From assembly GCA_020186115.1 (NCBI GenBank), contig WSYJ01000178.1, forward strand, positions 558,001-622,000: a stretch of DNA of 64,000 nucleotides. The letters run 5' to 3'. A model generated the notes under the pieces. It ran no database searches. It worked only from the letters and a program-made list of their open reading frames with translations, and was not told the DNA's origin. Shown piece by piece: positions 18,992-31,300 of this stretch. The stretch's first letter is position 1. The number at the start of each line of letters is the position of its first letter. Origin of the DNA: Histomonas meleagridis. Taxonomy: Eukaryota; Parabasalia; Tritrichomonadida; Dientamoebidae. Made by a program: the position numbers and the translations under genes.

Positions 18992-20451
18992 ATTTCCATT
19001 AATTTTGTATCTTGCATCTAAATCAATGCCTTCTTGTTCAAGACAAAATTTTACAAGTTCAATATTTCCTGATTTTGATGAGAATAATAAAATATCTTTC
19101 GGAATTTGAACATTTTTAAGAAAGTATTTAACATGATATAAGTCGCCAATACTTGCTATTTTATAAATAAAATTTTCATCAGGTTTCATTCCACTATCTT
19201 CCAAAAATGAAAGAATTTCATAATTTGCATTATTAATACAAAAATATCCCAAAAAATTTAAATTCATTTTCGAGGAAATATTATCTTTAAATCTATTTAA
19301 TAATCCTATGCTATTGAACAATGGTATGTGTTGATTTCCATTACCGTTTAAACCTGGATTTAAATTTCCATTATTAAATGAATTTGGAGCTTGATTTGCA
19401 TTGCCAGTTAAAGGGTCTTCTTGTTCACTATGATTATTCAATTTTTCTAATTTGTTTTCATAAATATATTTAAATATATCATTTCGATGATATTTAATTG
19501 CAGCTTCACATGCATCTTCAAATGATGAATGATTTTGTTCACATAAATGAATGATTTCTTCATTTCCACCTGCAACTGCATATTTGCCTGTATTTTCTAC
19601 ACTTGCATTATTCATAAGTAAATATTTAAAACATTTAACTGAAGAAAAAAATGCTGCATAATCAATTAATGTAACATTTTTCTGATTAACAAATGAGCAT
19701 CTTTCATAAAGTGATGGTTTAATTGTTTGATTATAATCAAAATTATTGTGTGATGAGATTTCTTGAAGCTTTTCGATTTCATCATTTCGAATTATTTTCG
19801 CAATTTCATTTGGATTAACTCCTTCTTTAACATATTTCTTATGAAGTTCCCAATCATTCTTTGAAAGTTTGGTGCGATCTTTGCAGAAGTCCAGGACGAA
19901 ACCCTCTGAAGAATCGAACAGAATACGAATTCCTTGATAATGAGAAAAATAGAAAGATTTTTTTCTGAGGGGTTTTATATCAATTAAATTTTGCTCAAAC
20001 ATTTTATCAAGAAGGTAGAGTGCTTCTTGGTTCATTATTTCAGATAGGAAAATTCCAAATATATGAATGATTCTAAAACTATTTTTAAGCATTTCTTGCT
20101 TTTTTTGAATTTCTTGTAAATAGCGTAAGTAAATAGAACTTTCATCTACTCGAGTGGAGAATGATGATAAAATTATTATACTTAAAAGAAAATTAAACGA
20201 ACATGGGAAATTTGAATCAAACAAATCCATTGTTTGATGAACAGTTACATTAACATTTTCTTCAGTTAAACCAAAAACCAAGTTTTTAAGAGTATTTAGC
20301 ATTTCAACATTGACAACTTGATCAAGTGTGCTTTTGAAAAAAAATAATTCACATATGTAAAGTATTCAGAAATTCTATATGTTTCACAAATTACTTTAGG
20401 GCGCCTTATAATAAACGAACTGTGGAGATACCAAAAACACATTAGAAAAAA

Positions 20452-21729
20452 ATGCAAATGGAAGAAGCAGCAGCTTGTTGGGGGCGTGATCATAACGAAA
20501 TTTTAACAGCCCTCTGTTTGAAAATTGTCGGTAATTCTTATGGACAAAATTGTAATTATCTTTTAACTGTTGCAATCGAAAAAAATGTAACAAACCTTCA
20601 AGAATTAAAAGATGTTGTGACTTTAAAAAAAGCAGAATTTTCTGAAGCAATTTCTCTTCTTGTCCACAATAAGATTATCCAAACAGAACCATTCCAAATT
20701 AACTTTCAGCAAATATTTAATATCTTACTTTACTCACATTTTACCGAGTTTGCATTGAGTTTTGCGCCAATTCCTCAAGATAAAGAAATTATAAATTTGG
20801 TGATGAAAAAAGTATTTGATGAGCAAACACTCACTGCACAAAAACTAGCCAACTCCATAGCAACTAAAAATCCCGAAATCAATAACTCACGCCTGTTATT
20901 TGTAATTGAACATCTTGCTTCAATAAATGTATTATTTGCTGATGAACAAGGTTGTCTCTCATTTAATGTTGGTTATTTCTTCATGAAGCAAAGACTTTTT
21001 GCACTTGAATCTCTTGTTCAATATAATGACCACAGAGTTATTGAAGTTGTTCGTGCGTTGTTTTCACCCGAACTTTTCTTTGGAACACTTTTGAACAAAG
21101 AAAATGCGGAATTCAATGTCGAAGAAGTCACGCCAATGATTGCTTCAATTACAGGAATTACCCCCAAAGAAATCAACGGAATATATGGAATTCTCCGTTC
21201 TAAAGAATATTCCATAATCTCACAAAACGAATGGGTTTTAACGCCTGCGTTAGCTATTCGAAATTTCAAAATCAAGAAAATTGCACAACTTTTATCAGAA
21301 ATAGGTTATCCTCTTGCAAGAAGAGTGTTAAACCTACTTCTTAAAAGAGAACACCTTGAAACTTCAATGCTTTGTGAATTGTGTCTTTTGCCATCCGGCC
21401 AAAAACTCCTTGAAAAGTTACGGTTTCTCGGGGTGCTCTTTTACGATCAACTTCAGGATGCCCCACACACAAAACTAAAAAAGCACTTTTTGGTATGGAG
21501 AATTGATTTCGATCATGCGATAGCAAACTCATCAGGATATTTACTCGGACTTCTTGCGAAACTTTATATTGATCTTAATGATGAGTTAGTCAGATCTAAA
21601 GAAACAAATGAATCATATACTGAATCATTGGTTCAAAATCACAAAAAAATACTCAATGAAAGATTAACAATTCTTCATAACACAATCATGGCTGCTTCAA
21701 GGAAGTACATTGAAATCCATGAATTATAA
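20452..21729 (+). CDS. RNA polymerase III subunit RPC3 (C82/RPC62)-like
   Basis: This 425-residue protein has the layout of the Pol III-specific subunit RPC3, which works with RPC6 and RPC7 in initiation at tRNA and 5S genes. The N-terminal winged helix fits: LTALCLKIVGNSYGQNCNYL and then an L-x-x-LVHNKII segment matching the family's LIQHN motif. Further winged-helix segments follow (about 110-180, 215-270 and 275-340), including IGYPLARRVLNLLLKREHLE. The C-terminal helix (about 375-425) is coiled-coil-like. Human RPC3 has 534 residues, so this is a compact version. ATG 20452 is followed by another ATG two codons later. tRNA-Leu in this window would be a target of Pol III. Confidence 0.75.
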   Translation: MQMEEAAACWGRDHNEILTALCLKIVGNSYGQNCNYLLTVAIEKNVTNLQELKDVVTLKKAEFSEAISLLVHNKIIQTEPFQINFQQIFNILLYSHFTEFALSFAPIPQDKEIINLVMKKVFDEQTLTAQKLANSIATKNPEINNSRLLFVIEHLASINVLFADEQGCLSFNVGYFFMKQRLFALESLVQYNDHRVIEVVRALFSPELFFGTLLNKENAEFNVEEVTPMIASITGITPKEINGIYGILRSKEYSIISQNEWVLTPALAIRNFKIKKIAQLLSEIGYPLARRVLNLLLKREHLETSMLCELCLLPSGQKLLEKLRFLGVLFYDQLQDAPHTKLKKHFLVWRIDFDHAIANSSGYLLGLLAKLYIDLNDELVRSKETNESYTESLVQNHKKILNERLTILHNTIMAASRKYIEIHEL

Positions 21730-21771
21730 ATGAATGTTTTATTTATTGTTACTTACAAAAAAAATATGTAA

Positions 21772-22050
21772 TCATTCTTGATCTAAACTCAGTCGTTTGA
21801 ATAAATATCCAATAACTAAGAAAATGAGAGGTATCCATGTAAAAACTGCATTGAGCTTTGAGTTTTGGCTACTGGTTTCTGCATTCCGAATTGTAGTTTC
21901 AAGAGATTCAACAATACTTTCGAGTTCTTCAATTCTTTTTTTGTTGTCGTCAATTTGAGTCTGTAAATTTTGGATTATAATAGCTCCGTTCTCTTGGTTG
22001 CTTTGTTCTTCATCCATCTGAAAATGTGGTAAAAAATTACCCTTTGTCAT
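21772..22050 (-). CDS. Small tail-anchored coiled-coil protein
   Basis: From ATG 22050 it has 92 residues (or 81 from the inner ATG at 22017). The middle is a coiled coil (IIIQNLQTQIDDNKKRIEEL onward, with heptad-spaced Leu/Ile). One hydrophobic helix follows (FTWIPLIFLVIGYLF) with a short tail, KRLSLDQE. This is a tail-anchored arrangement expected to insert post-translationally in ER or an organelle membrane. The size and shape recall small fission or SNARE-like adaptors, but no family is recognised. Confidence 0.65.
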   Translation of the reverse strand: MTKGNFLPHFQMDEEQSNQENGAIIIQNLQTQIDDNKKRIEELESIVESLETTIRNAETSSQNSKLNAVFTWIPLIFLVIGYLFKRLSLDQE

Positions 22051-22118
22051 AACCTCCAAAACCTCCGAAAAAACAAAAATTTACAAGTTTTATTCTAAAA
22101 AATAATATCAACCCTTCT

Positions 22119-22625
22119 TTAAGATTCGAAATCATGTTCCAATTTCATATTATCTAACAAATCATTAAATATTTGAAACTCACTTGAGTTTAGATTAAAT
22201 GTAAATCCCTGATTTGTTTCATGAATTGGACTAATTTCATTTCTGATTTCTTTTTTTCTTTTTTTAGATTCTTTCCTAATCAATACAAACCATCTGTTTT
22301 TAAGTTGAGCATCTGTTCTATTTGGAAAAAACCTCGAAATTTTTACCCATTTTGGACCAAATTCATTCAGCTTCTTTTTCAAGAAATCATCTTCTTCCAT
22401 AGTCCATGGTTTTGAGATTATTTCTGGAGATAAGTAATGGGTCCATCTTTCTTTGCATTGCCTAGGATTTCGGTTTCCCATTTTTTCTGAAACTTCATTC
22501 CAATTTTCCCCATGAATTTTTACAAGTTCTTTTAATTTTTCATCCTCATCTTTCGAAAATGGGACTCGAGGGTGCGGCTTTTTTGATGCCCTTCGTGGCA
22601 TTAGAGTTACATAATTTGTTAACAT
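22119..22625 (-). CDS. R2R3 Myb-type DNA-binding protein
   Basis: This 168-residue protein has two Myb repeats. The first (about 20-65) has F23, W42 and W61 and the helix GNRNPRQCKERWTHYL. The second (about 70-115) has W74, W93 and W112 and the helix NRTDAQLKNRWFVLI. These fit the c-Myb type R2R3 fold, which contacts a YAACKG core. Trichomonad Myb proteins are known regulators, and a Myb-like protein (M3BP) binds a core promoter motif in T. vaginalis. The N-terminus is basic (RRASKKPHPR). A second Met at residue 9 is an alternative start. The acidic C-terminal 40 residues may be an effector region. Binding to the GACCGTT sites seen in this window is inference. Confidence 0.9.
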   Translation of the reverse strand: MLTNYVTLMPRRASKKPHPRVPFSKDEDEKLKELVKIHGENWNEVSEKMGNRNPRQCKERWTHYLSPEIISKPWTMEEDDFLKKKLNEFGPKWVKISRFFPNRTDAQLKNRWFVLIRKESKKRKKEIRNEISPIHETNQGFTFNLNSSEFQIFNDLLDNMKLEHDFES

Positions 22626-22879
22626 ATATGATTTTAATAAATGGTTTTTTAAGCAGTATCAAAAAATGAAAATTCAAAGAAAATTTTGTCTTTATATTAA
22701 TCACTATCAAAATACAAAACAAACATCATCTGCAACTTAAGCAGATGAAAGCTTTATAAATATTTTGTGGATAAGAGGTATTACATTAATTGTTAAAGAA
22801 AAGTTTTTTTCATCAAAGAAAGATGATTTTTTTTTATTAAATTATTTTTTAATCAAAAGAACAATAAAACAATTTATAT

Positions 22880-22920
<41 letters not shown>

Positions 22921-23272
22921 TACAAATAAAACCATTTCTAAGCAAAATCAGCAAAAATATGAAACCGAGTTGATAATTGTATCAAAGAAATGGTAGTTAC
23001 ATAAATGAAAGCGCCCCGATAGTAATGAACAAAATTGAATATTTTTTTCAGAAAAACCATTAATGTTTTCTGGTTTTTGGCACTTCAAGATATTTATTCG
23101 CAAAATTTTAAAAGTTATAGTAAATACATCATCAGCATAAGATATATTTAGAATTGCTAAAATAATTTATTTATAAGATTTTACTAAGTTAATATGACTT
23201 CATATCCCAGTGTAAAAAAAAAAAAGTTTAATTGGATTATAATACAAGAATTATAGATAAGGAACAAGCACA
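22626..23272. other. Intergenic with AT microsatellite
   Basis: There is no gene. It holds the (AT)18 tract listed separately and several A/T runs. The right end precedes the actin-related relic. Confidence 0.5.
22882..22917. repeat. (AT)18 dinucleotide microsatellite
   Basis: An uninterrupted run of 36 alternating A and T. It is the longest perfect dinucleotide tract I noticed in the window and a likely site of replication slippage. Confidence 0.95.
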
Positions 23273-23790
23273 ATGTTAGGAAGCCCATTCGAATTTGGTG
23301 CATTTTATGTTGTAACCACTACGACATACTACTTAATGTTAAGAAGCCAATTGAGCACCATTCAAGGTTCTTTAAAAAATTGGAATGAAATGGAAATAAT
23401 TCAGGATAATAACTCTCACTATTTTGATGAAATACAAAACTCTTTATTGACAATCTTCTAGATCCTACAATTTACAGAAGTAAAATGGCCTAAATCATGT
23501 TTGAAAAGTATCAGGGAATAAATGCTTTTTTCACTTAAATCAGAAGGCCTTCATTCCAGCATTATCATCAACATAGGTGATGGTACCACTCAAATTATTC
23601 CATTAATTGAAGATTCGCCAATTTCACAAGCGATCAAAGAATTTAACATTTCTGGAATTGACATCAAAGAATTACTTTCTGACATGGATATTTTTTTGAT
23701 TTTAAATTTTTAATTGATGATATTAAACGTTATTCATAATATGTGGCATATGATGAATTCAAACTTATTTATATTCTACATATATAACTT
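23273..23790 (+). pseudogene. Decayed actin-related protein fragment
   Basis: Pieces match the actin-related gene at 8537-9637 in order. GSLKNWNEMEIIQD matches GAIKNWDDMEIILD. LLDPTIYRSKMA, stop, IMFEKYQ matches LLDPTINRGKMSEIMFEKYN. SIIINIGDGTTQIIPL matches TLIINIGHGTTQIVPV, and EFNISGIDIKELL matches ELNISGVDITQMF. Downstream, FLIDDIKRYS, stop, YVAYDEFKLIY matches the next segment. At least two frameshifts and two stops separate the pieces, and VKKPIE sits in another frame near 23338. It is an inactive duplicate, recognisably related but clearly diverged. Confidence 0.8.
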
Positions 23791-23980
23791 ATAAGTTATA
23801 AATCATGATTTTATTGTCACTTTTGTAAATTTTTGATGAAAAACAGAATTATCTCGAAATATTGTTGATTAGCATCTTAAATACTCAAAATATCTTTTTT
23901 ATTTTTTATGCTTATTATATATTCAAAAACAATTTTTCTAAATTTAATCATAATATATAGGATTTTTTCGATTTAAATGC

Positions 23981-25066
23981 ATGCATTCATGTTGTTTCTT
24001 AGCTAAAGAAAATGTAAACACAAGAAATTTTATTATGAGAGATTTTATAGGTTTTGTGGATTCTAAAAACATAATGGATGATGTATGGCCATCAATGTAT
24101 CCTCATATAATCACTAATAGAATGATTGGTGATGGCGAATTTGGCGTTCCAGGAAACACAATTCTTGGGTTTGATTTGAGTGGAAATCAATTAATTTCTT
24201 TTCATCTCTTTAAAATTGAAAATGGGTTGTTTTGCTCACTAATGATTTGGAACTTCAATCCAGTTGACTGTTCTCTTACAGGTCCGCTTAGACAGTATCC
24301 ATTGTTTACACAAAATGGTCGGATTAATTCTCATGCATCAACATCAGGATTTTGTATTAAATTACTTCAACTGCCCAACATAGGAATTAAATACATAGTA
24401 TTTGGATATAATAAGTTTGATATTGATCATTTTGTATATCTCACATTGATTTTTGATGAAACGAAAATTTTTCATTACGGATTTCCATCTAACTCATCAA
24501 ATTTTTCATGGGATTTTGAATCATCTTTGATCATTTCACCACTTTCTATAGTTGTTAATTGTATCTCAACTATCAAAATTCTCATTTTTCACAATGATGG
24601 AACAGTTCGTAATTTTCAATTTGACATCGAAAAACATCTAAATGTTTGTTTAAAGGAACATATGCGATGTCTTGAACATTATCAAACAGAAATAATTGGA
24701 AAAAATGAAAATAACAAATGCGTTTTTATTTTCATTGGATTCTATTTTTACAATGAACAAAAAGGCAAATGGTTTCTTGTATACCAAATAGTTGAAGTTT
24801 ATGTAAATGGAAATCCAATTCGTCAAGCTTTCCAAAAAGTTGAAGTTTTTGATACCAGACCACAAGGAAAACAGATGGAAGAAACGTTAAATAGTAAATG
24901 TGCTGAATTTAAGTTATTAGCAAAAGAGCAAAACATTAAAAATTATGTTTTATTAACCAATGAAAATCAAAAAGGCACCGACATAGAAGGAATACGAATG
25001 ATAAAAGCGCCACATTTTAATCTAATAATTGCTGATGATACAAACGGAATTATAAATTTAGATTAG
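23981..25066 (+). CDS. Unknown protein, possibly beta-propeller-like
   Basis: This 361-residue protein has no recognised domain, signal peptide or membrane segment. It is rich in aromatic residues and alternating hydrophobic strands, such as SLMIWNFNPVD, IKYIVFGYNKFDID and IKILIFHNDGTVRNFQFD, which suggests an all-beta fold. A diverged propeller is possible. The C-terminal 60 residues (from RPQGKQMEETLNSK) look helical. The ATG at 23981 is the first in frame, but upstream sequence is the actin-related relic, so the promoter is unclear. It may be lineage-specific or the remains of a longer protein. Confidence 0.6.
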   Translation: MHSCCFLAKENVNTRNFIMRDFIGFVDSKNIMDDVWPSMYPHIITNRMIGDGEFGVPGNTILGFDLSGNQLISFHLFKIENGLFCSLMIWNFNPVDCSLTGPLRQYPLFTQNGRINSHASTSGFCIKLLQLPNIGIKYIVFGYNKFDIDHFVYLTLIFDETKIFHYGFPSNSSNFSWDFESSLIISPLSIVVNCISTIKILIFHNDGTVRNFQFDIEKHLNVCLKEHMRCLEHYQTEIIGKNENNKCVFIFIGFYFYNEQKGKWFLVYQIVEVYVNGNPIRQAFQKVEVFDTRPQGKQMEETLNSKCAEFKLLAKEQNIKNYVLLTNENQKGTDIEGIRMIKAPHFNLIIADDTNGIINLD

Positions 25067-25330
25067 ATTAATCATAATAAATATTTTGTAATTTCATTTT
25101 TAACTAATACAAAATTATAAGCATGTTAGAAAATAAATCGTATAATAATTCACAATTTTTAATATAAAAAGAAATTTCTTGCATTGATTCAACACAAAAT
25201 CAATTTTATTAAATTAATAACGGTAAATGTGTGAGTGTTTTTATATAACCAGTATCCTCATTTTAACCAGTATATGTTGAAAATTTTGGGTAGATAAAAG
25301 CGTAAAATAGTTTAATAAATTAATAAGCAG
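25067..25330. other. Intergenic region
   Basis: No gene is visible. The promoter elements for the large TRRAP-like gene lie at its right end. Confidence 0.4.
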
Positions 25331-25364
25331 AAACGGTTAATATCGTTTCACGAATAATAAACGG
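25331..25364 (+). promoter_or_regulatory. AAACGG elements before the TRRAP-like gene
   Basis: AAACGGTTAA (25331-25340) and AAACGG (25359-25364) lie 6 to 40 nt upstream of ATG 25370. They share the AACGG core seen before other genes here. Confidence 0.45.
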
Positions 25365-25369
25365 ATTTC

Positions 25370-28300
25370 ATGGTTGGATTAGATTCAATGGATGAAATTG
25401 GGATTTTCCTAAAATCTTTACATAATCCAAAATCCAACATAACACTTACACCCTCTCTTTTTGATCAAATTAGTACTTACCTTGTAAATTCCCTTGACTC
25501 AGAACTTATTCCAAATTATAATTTACTCATCGAATATTTTCTTCAATTATTAAATAACTTTCTTGAAAATGAAGAAAACAAATCATATCAAAAAAAGGTC
25601 ATACAATTTATTCGTTTTTTAAGACCTACACTAATCAAAAGTTTTGATTTATTACAACAAATCGAAACCATATTGTTTATTTATCTGCGTCAAACAAAAG
25701 GATCTGTATTATCTCTTACATATGTTGCGTTATTAGATTTTTATTCCTCCTTTAAGTCTTCTACACAAGAAAATGTAGAAGATTTTTTCAAAATTATTCT
25801 CAATAAAATCCCCAAAAATTATGATGATTTACCGGGATGTGACATCAAGTTTTTATTAACCTTTTCACGTACATGCAGATCTACATTATTTATATTTGAT
25901 CAAAAAGTCAAATCTGTTTTACCTACACTTCTTGATACGCTTATATCATTTACTGATATTCTCCTTCGTGCACGTAATTCATCATTTTACACACATCAAC
26001 ATGAACTTTTAACGGGTAAATTATTTCATTTAATCTCACGACTTGAAGAATCCGTTAAATTTCTAAGTTCTAAATCGTTATCACTTGTTTTAAAATTTCG
26101 GAATCAAATCTCTAATGACGCGAATAATTATTATATTTATTCCAATTATTTTTCATTATTATGTTGTTTATTAATTTTTAAAGAACAACAACGCACGCAA
26201 GAAATCACAAATTATTGTATCTCAAACATCACGGAGAATATGCAAGCGTTTATGTTTCCACCATTAAATAAATGTCATAAAGTATTTCTTTATTTACGAT
26301 CATTACATGGATGGTTAAGTATTCAAAATAAAACATATACAAATTTATCATATTTATTACCTTATATAATGCCATTGATTGGACATTTTCATATGTCAAA
26401 TTTAAATATACCGGCAAGTGTATTAATGCAATCAATGGTTTCAGCAGCATTATTTAAAGCTACTCCCGGGTTACAACGTGATCTTTTGGAACAAGTAACA
26501 GGCGCATTCCAAATGATACAATTAGATTATGAAATGGTCGACTTTACTAATCCTAAAACAGAATTTGAATTTGACGTTTGGGCAAATGCGAACATGGGCT
26601 TGATGAAATTATTTGTGCTTTTTACAACAATGGATGTACCTACAAAACCAGAATATTATATAATGTCGATTTTATCAAGAGTAGCAAAATATATTGCATT
26701 TCTTTTAGATAATGTTGGAAAAATGAGAGCACAAGCACAATTTCCGATTTTATCTGATATTATATTTAAGAACTTATCAACCAAAGAATTCGTTGATAAA
26801 GTTTCATCATTATTTGAATTTTCTGTTAAGTTAATTACTACGTTACCTAATGCGATATTAGAACCTTTTTTATATGAGAAGTTATATTTATTATTACCTG
26901 ATAAACCTTATCATAGTTATCATATAAGTGTAAATCAAAAGTTATTAATGGAATTAAAGGATCCTACTCCATATTATTTGGCATTTTTTAATACGATTTC
27001 AACAAAATTCGATAAAATTTATCAACCAGTATCACATACGAGTTTGTTTTTATTTACACGACAAGTTTTTATTAAGACTTTTATTGATAATAAATTATCA
27101 TTACAAATTAATCAAAATAATCAATTATGTAATGCATTATATCGATTTATATTAAAAGCAATGGTATCGAAAGATCATGTTTTAATTGAGTTAGTTTTAA
27201 ATATATTTTTTATAATACATCAAAATAATAAGCCACAAAAGTTATCATATTTTTATAGTAATTTAGGAACAACAAAATTTTCATTTCATTCTGTTTTACG
27301 TGTATTACAAGAAGAACCGAAATTAGAAGAATTAACTTCATTATTATCAATTATTATATTTCCTTTTGTAAAAATTCAAGAACAAGAAAAATCTGGAATT
27401 TATGATCAATGGACACAATTATTTTTTCCTGCTTTAGAATCTAATGAACATATGAAAACTTCATTACAATCATTTTATAGACATGAATCTTCTAATTTAC
27501 CACAATGGATTAATAACATTAAAAGAACAAATCAATTCCAATTAATTGCGAAGATTTCTTCTTCAATATTAAAACTTAATAAAGAAGATTTAAGATATAC
27601 AAATGTCCTTTTAAATAAAATTCCTGATTCTACTTCATGTTATTCATTAGTTTTAAGCGAGCCAAAACTTAAACATCAAAGTATAGAAATCGATGGATAT
27701 TATATTAATTGTGATAGTTTATTTAATTCGATAAAGAAAAAAGAAAATGTTGTTACTGAAGATTATAAATTATTATTTTCATGTTTATTAAAATTAATTA
27801 ATAAATTAACATTTTATCCTGCTTTAACATGTAATTTAGTACATGATATTACTGAATATTTAGTAAAGAATTCACCTGATTTATTTGATGATAATATTGA
27901 AACACAATTAAATCAAAATGTTTTATACATATATTTAGTTTTAAAACATCATTACTTAAGGGAAAAATCAAATCCTATTAATTATATTGATGATTATGTT
28001 GATTTTTTAGAACATTGTAAAATGATATGTAGTTATCGTAAATTAATATCAACAAGTGTTTCATTAATTAATGATATTTTACCTATAATTCCTTTATCTT
28101 CTATATATAGTTCTATAATTCCTTCATTGTTTCAAGCTTCAATGTATGATTTTGAGCATGTGAAAGATGTTATTCAAACAAAGATATTTAGTAAAATTGA
28201 ACATTTATCAAAAAATGATGAAATTTTCCGTGAAATTGTTTCACATTTCCATTCGAGAGTTACACAATTTATTGGGAAAATTCGTAAATTAGCAATTTGG

Positions 28301-31300
28301 GGCTTAAAAGAACTTCATATCGAATATGTAAATCAAAATCAATTTAATCGCTTTTTTACAGAATTTTTTAAGAATGAACAAACTTATAAATATTATCATC
28401 GATTTCAATTTATGTTATATCAAGATTATAGTAACATACCTAATTCATATGAAATTTGTGAGAAATTAATAAATACATTTACTAATTTAAAGATAGAAAA
28501 GATACCAAAAGAAATATCAATATTATTTAAAGATATTACGTATCAAGAACCTTCATTAATACCGATTAATAATGCTAAATTCATCTTAAAATTATTAGCT
28601 CGATTTTTAATTAAAATGCCTTCGAATAATCAATCAACTTTAATCTGGGAGAAATTATTTAAAACATTAAAATCAGAGAAATTTAGATCTTTTATTAATT
28701 ATTTTATTAAAGTTATTGATAAATTACTTGATGAAAATAAAATAATTCAATCTTTACCAAATGAAATATTAAATATTTTCGGTACTTCGAATAGAATGCC
28801 ACAAAATCCTTGTCAATGTGATGATATAATAATATTTCGATTTTTGTTTTCACATTCTAAAGTTATACCTACACATGAAATTGTTTTATGGATTCAAGCT
28901 TTTTTATGTAAATTATCACAACAAAATTCAAATTTTATCAAATCTTTATCAACAGAATTGTTTTTGTTCATTAAAAATATTCATGAAAAAGATGAAAAAA
29001 TTAATTTAACAAGTTGTATCTCAGCTTCTATTGATTTAACTATTTCACCACAATCTTCTAGAATACCTTTAAGTTTACCGATTAATATATTTGTTGATTC
29101 AATGCCTGAAATGGTATTAAATATATTTATTATATATTTAAAGAAATCAAATAATTTCGAATATATAATTTTATTATTTAATTTAATTTTTGATATTAAA
29201 TTACCTAAATTTAGAGATATATGTTTAAACAAGTTATATAAAAATTTGGATAATTTTATCGATTTTATTAAGAAAATACCAAAAATTGATTTAAATTATT
29301 TAAAATCAAGATGTTTATCTATTATTAGTAATTCTATTGATAAATTTAAAGAAGATGATATAAATATTTTATTGTTACAAAATATTTCCATTGAATTAAT
29401 AAAAAAGTTAACACAATCTAATGATAAAATTTTAACTTATACACCTTCTGTATTATTAGGATTCCAAAAAATATTTTTACCAATGAATTTCATAAATTTT
29501 TATACAATTGATTCAGAATTATTAAATAATTTATTATATAATATTTTACCATTAATAATTTCATGTACAAATATATTTCATCATCCGATTTTTTTGATAT
29601 ATTTTTTAGGATTTGTTAAAAAACTTGAACCAAATGTCCAAAAAATTATTTATAATATAATTCCAACATTACAATATAATAATGCATATGAAAAAGCATT
29701 TATTTATCATTTAATGATTGATAAATTTAAAACATTTCCTTTTGAAACAGAATATCAATTTAATGTTAATTTTGATGATTTAAATAATCTTACAGCATTT
29801 CAAGCATATTTTTTAAATACGATTATAACTTCTGCAGGTTTTATTAAAAATGTTAATATTCCTGATTTTCAAAAATGTCCATTTATTTATTCATGTCCTT
29901 CATCTTATGCATTATCTATTATCTATGGTATCAATGATAAAAAATTTCATTCATTTTCACATATGTTACATGTATGTAATATACTTTTAAATACAAAAAA
30001 TGAAATAATATCATCAGAAGAATTTACGAATTTAATGATTCATTATTTAACTCGTACACAAATGTTTTATAAAACAGTTCCCAATAAATTTAATAAAATA
30101 TTTCAAATTACACATTTCGCTGATTATAATAATGATCAATATTGTAACTTAATATTAACTAATATTACATTTAATATATTTAATAAAATTAATGTATTTG
30201 AACGTTCATTATATTTTTTAACTTACGCATGTAAACGTTTACATCTAAATAAAAATTTTTCTAATCGTTTATTTGAAGTAAATCTTCAAATGATTTTAAC
30301 AGTATATGAACGATTTCCTGATCAAGTATTTTCAGTTGGATTTGATCATGAAACGATTGAAGAATATGTGAAAAATGTAGATTTAGAAATAAATCCAATT
30401 GAATTTGATTTAATTGCAAGGATTAAAAATATTTTATCAAATGAACTTAAAGAAAATCAAACTAAAAACATACAACTTCTAAAGTTTTTTTATCAATTAA
30501 TATCATCATTAGCACGATTATTAATAATACAAAATGAATCAACGCCAACAGTATTAAAGACATTATCACCTAAAGCGATTTTAGCATCGAATCATTTTAA
30601 AGATTTATTACCATTTTATCAAAAAGCAGTTCAATCGATTAATTTATATCAAGAATTTACAATTGAAAATAAGATTTTTGAAGAATTATATCAATTAATA
30701 TTAAATAAAAATAAAAATGAACCAATATCAGAACCTTTTGGTACACCATTCACTACAATATCACAATGGATATCAGAAATTACTAATTTACAAACACTTT
30801 TCCAATTAAAATCATTTCTTAAGGCATTTAAACCTATGACTAAAACTCAGTTTAGAACAATGATTTATTCATTAAAAGTACCAGTGAATAATTATGTATT
30901 AACTTATATAAAAAATTTAATTCTTAATGAGTTCCAATTTGAAAATCAAGATGAAGAAATGTTTTGTCGAAATAATTTAGCAATTTCAAATATATTTATC
31001 ACACAAAGTAATGACTTTATAAATGATTGTTGGAATTTTAATTGGGGACAATATAATGAATTTTATCATTTGGTAATTTTCTTGCGACTTTTATTACCTA
31101 ATAATTTAGTTGAACATATATTAACATTTCATGAAACAGATTTAATAGAAACTGTTTCAATTGTCATATCTAATTTAAATGAACGATCTAAAATTAATCG
31201 ATTTTTTGAATATTATATTAATGTTTATCCTAATACAGGTTTATCATATTGTATCTGGCAAACTAAATCACGAATTTTAGGTTTACCTTTATGTCAAAAC

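Larger units (their letters stand above)
15866..20302 (-). pseudogene. Broken DUF3447/ankyrin/UBR-finger gene
   Basis: I interpret this as one decayed gene. The head (20302-18965, 445 residues) is intact. It has a helical N-terminus, the NDWELHKKYVKEGVNP element, a DUF3447-like region with ankyrin-type helices (about 200-275), an Asn/Gly-rich insert (about 300-330) and more ankyrin helices. The frame breaks at 18975-18991, where a 17-nt AT-rich insertion interrupts KINGN. Excising it would rejoin TPLICATERGYTEIVKLLL. About 16 ankyrin units follow, none in frame with the next. The last ankyrin segment ends at TAA 16124-16126. The same frame continues into a UBR-type zinc finger (15866-16117) with one internal TAA. 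Alternatively, the head alone may be expressed as a truncated protein. Confidence 0.7.

Noticed and set aside
22017-22050. A 23-nt intron in the small tail-anchored gene
   Set aside because: GTAATT...TTTTCAG has about 23 nt, but the donor is not GTATGT and splicing creates an immediate stop.
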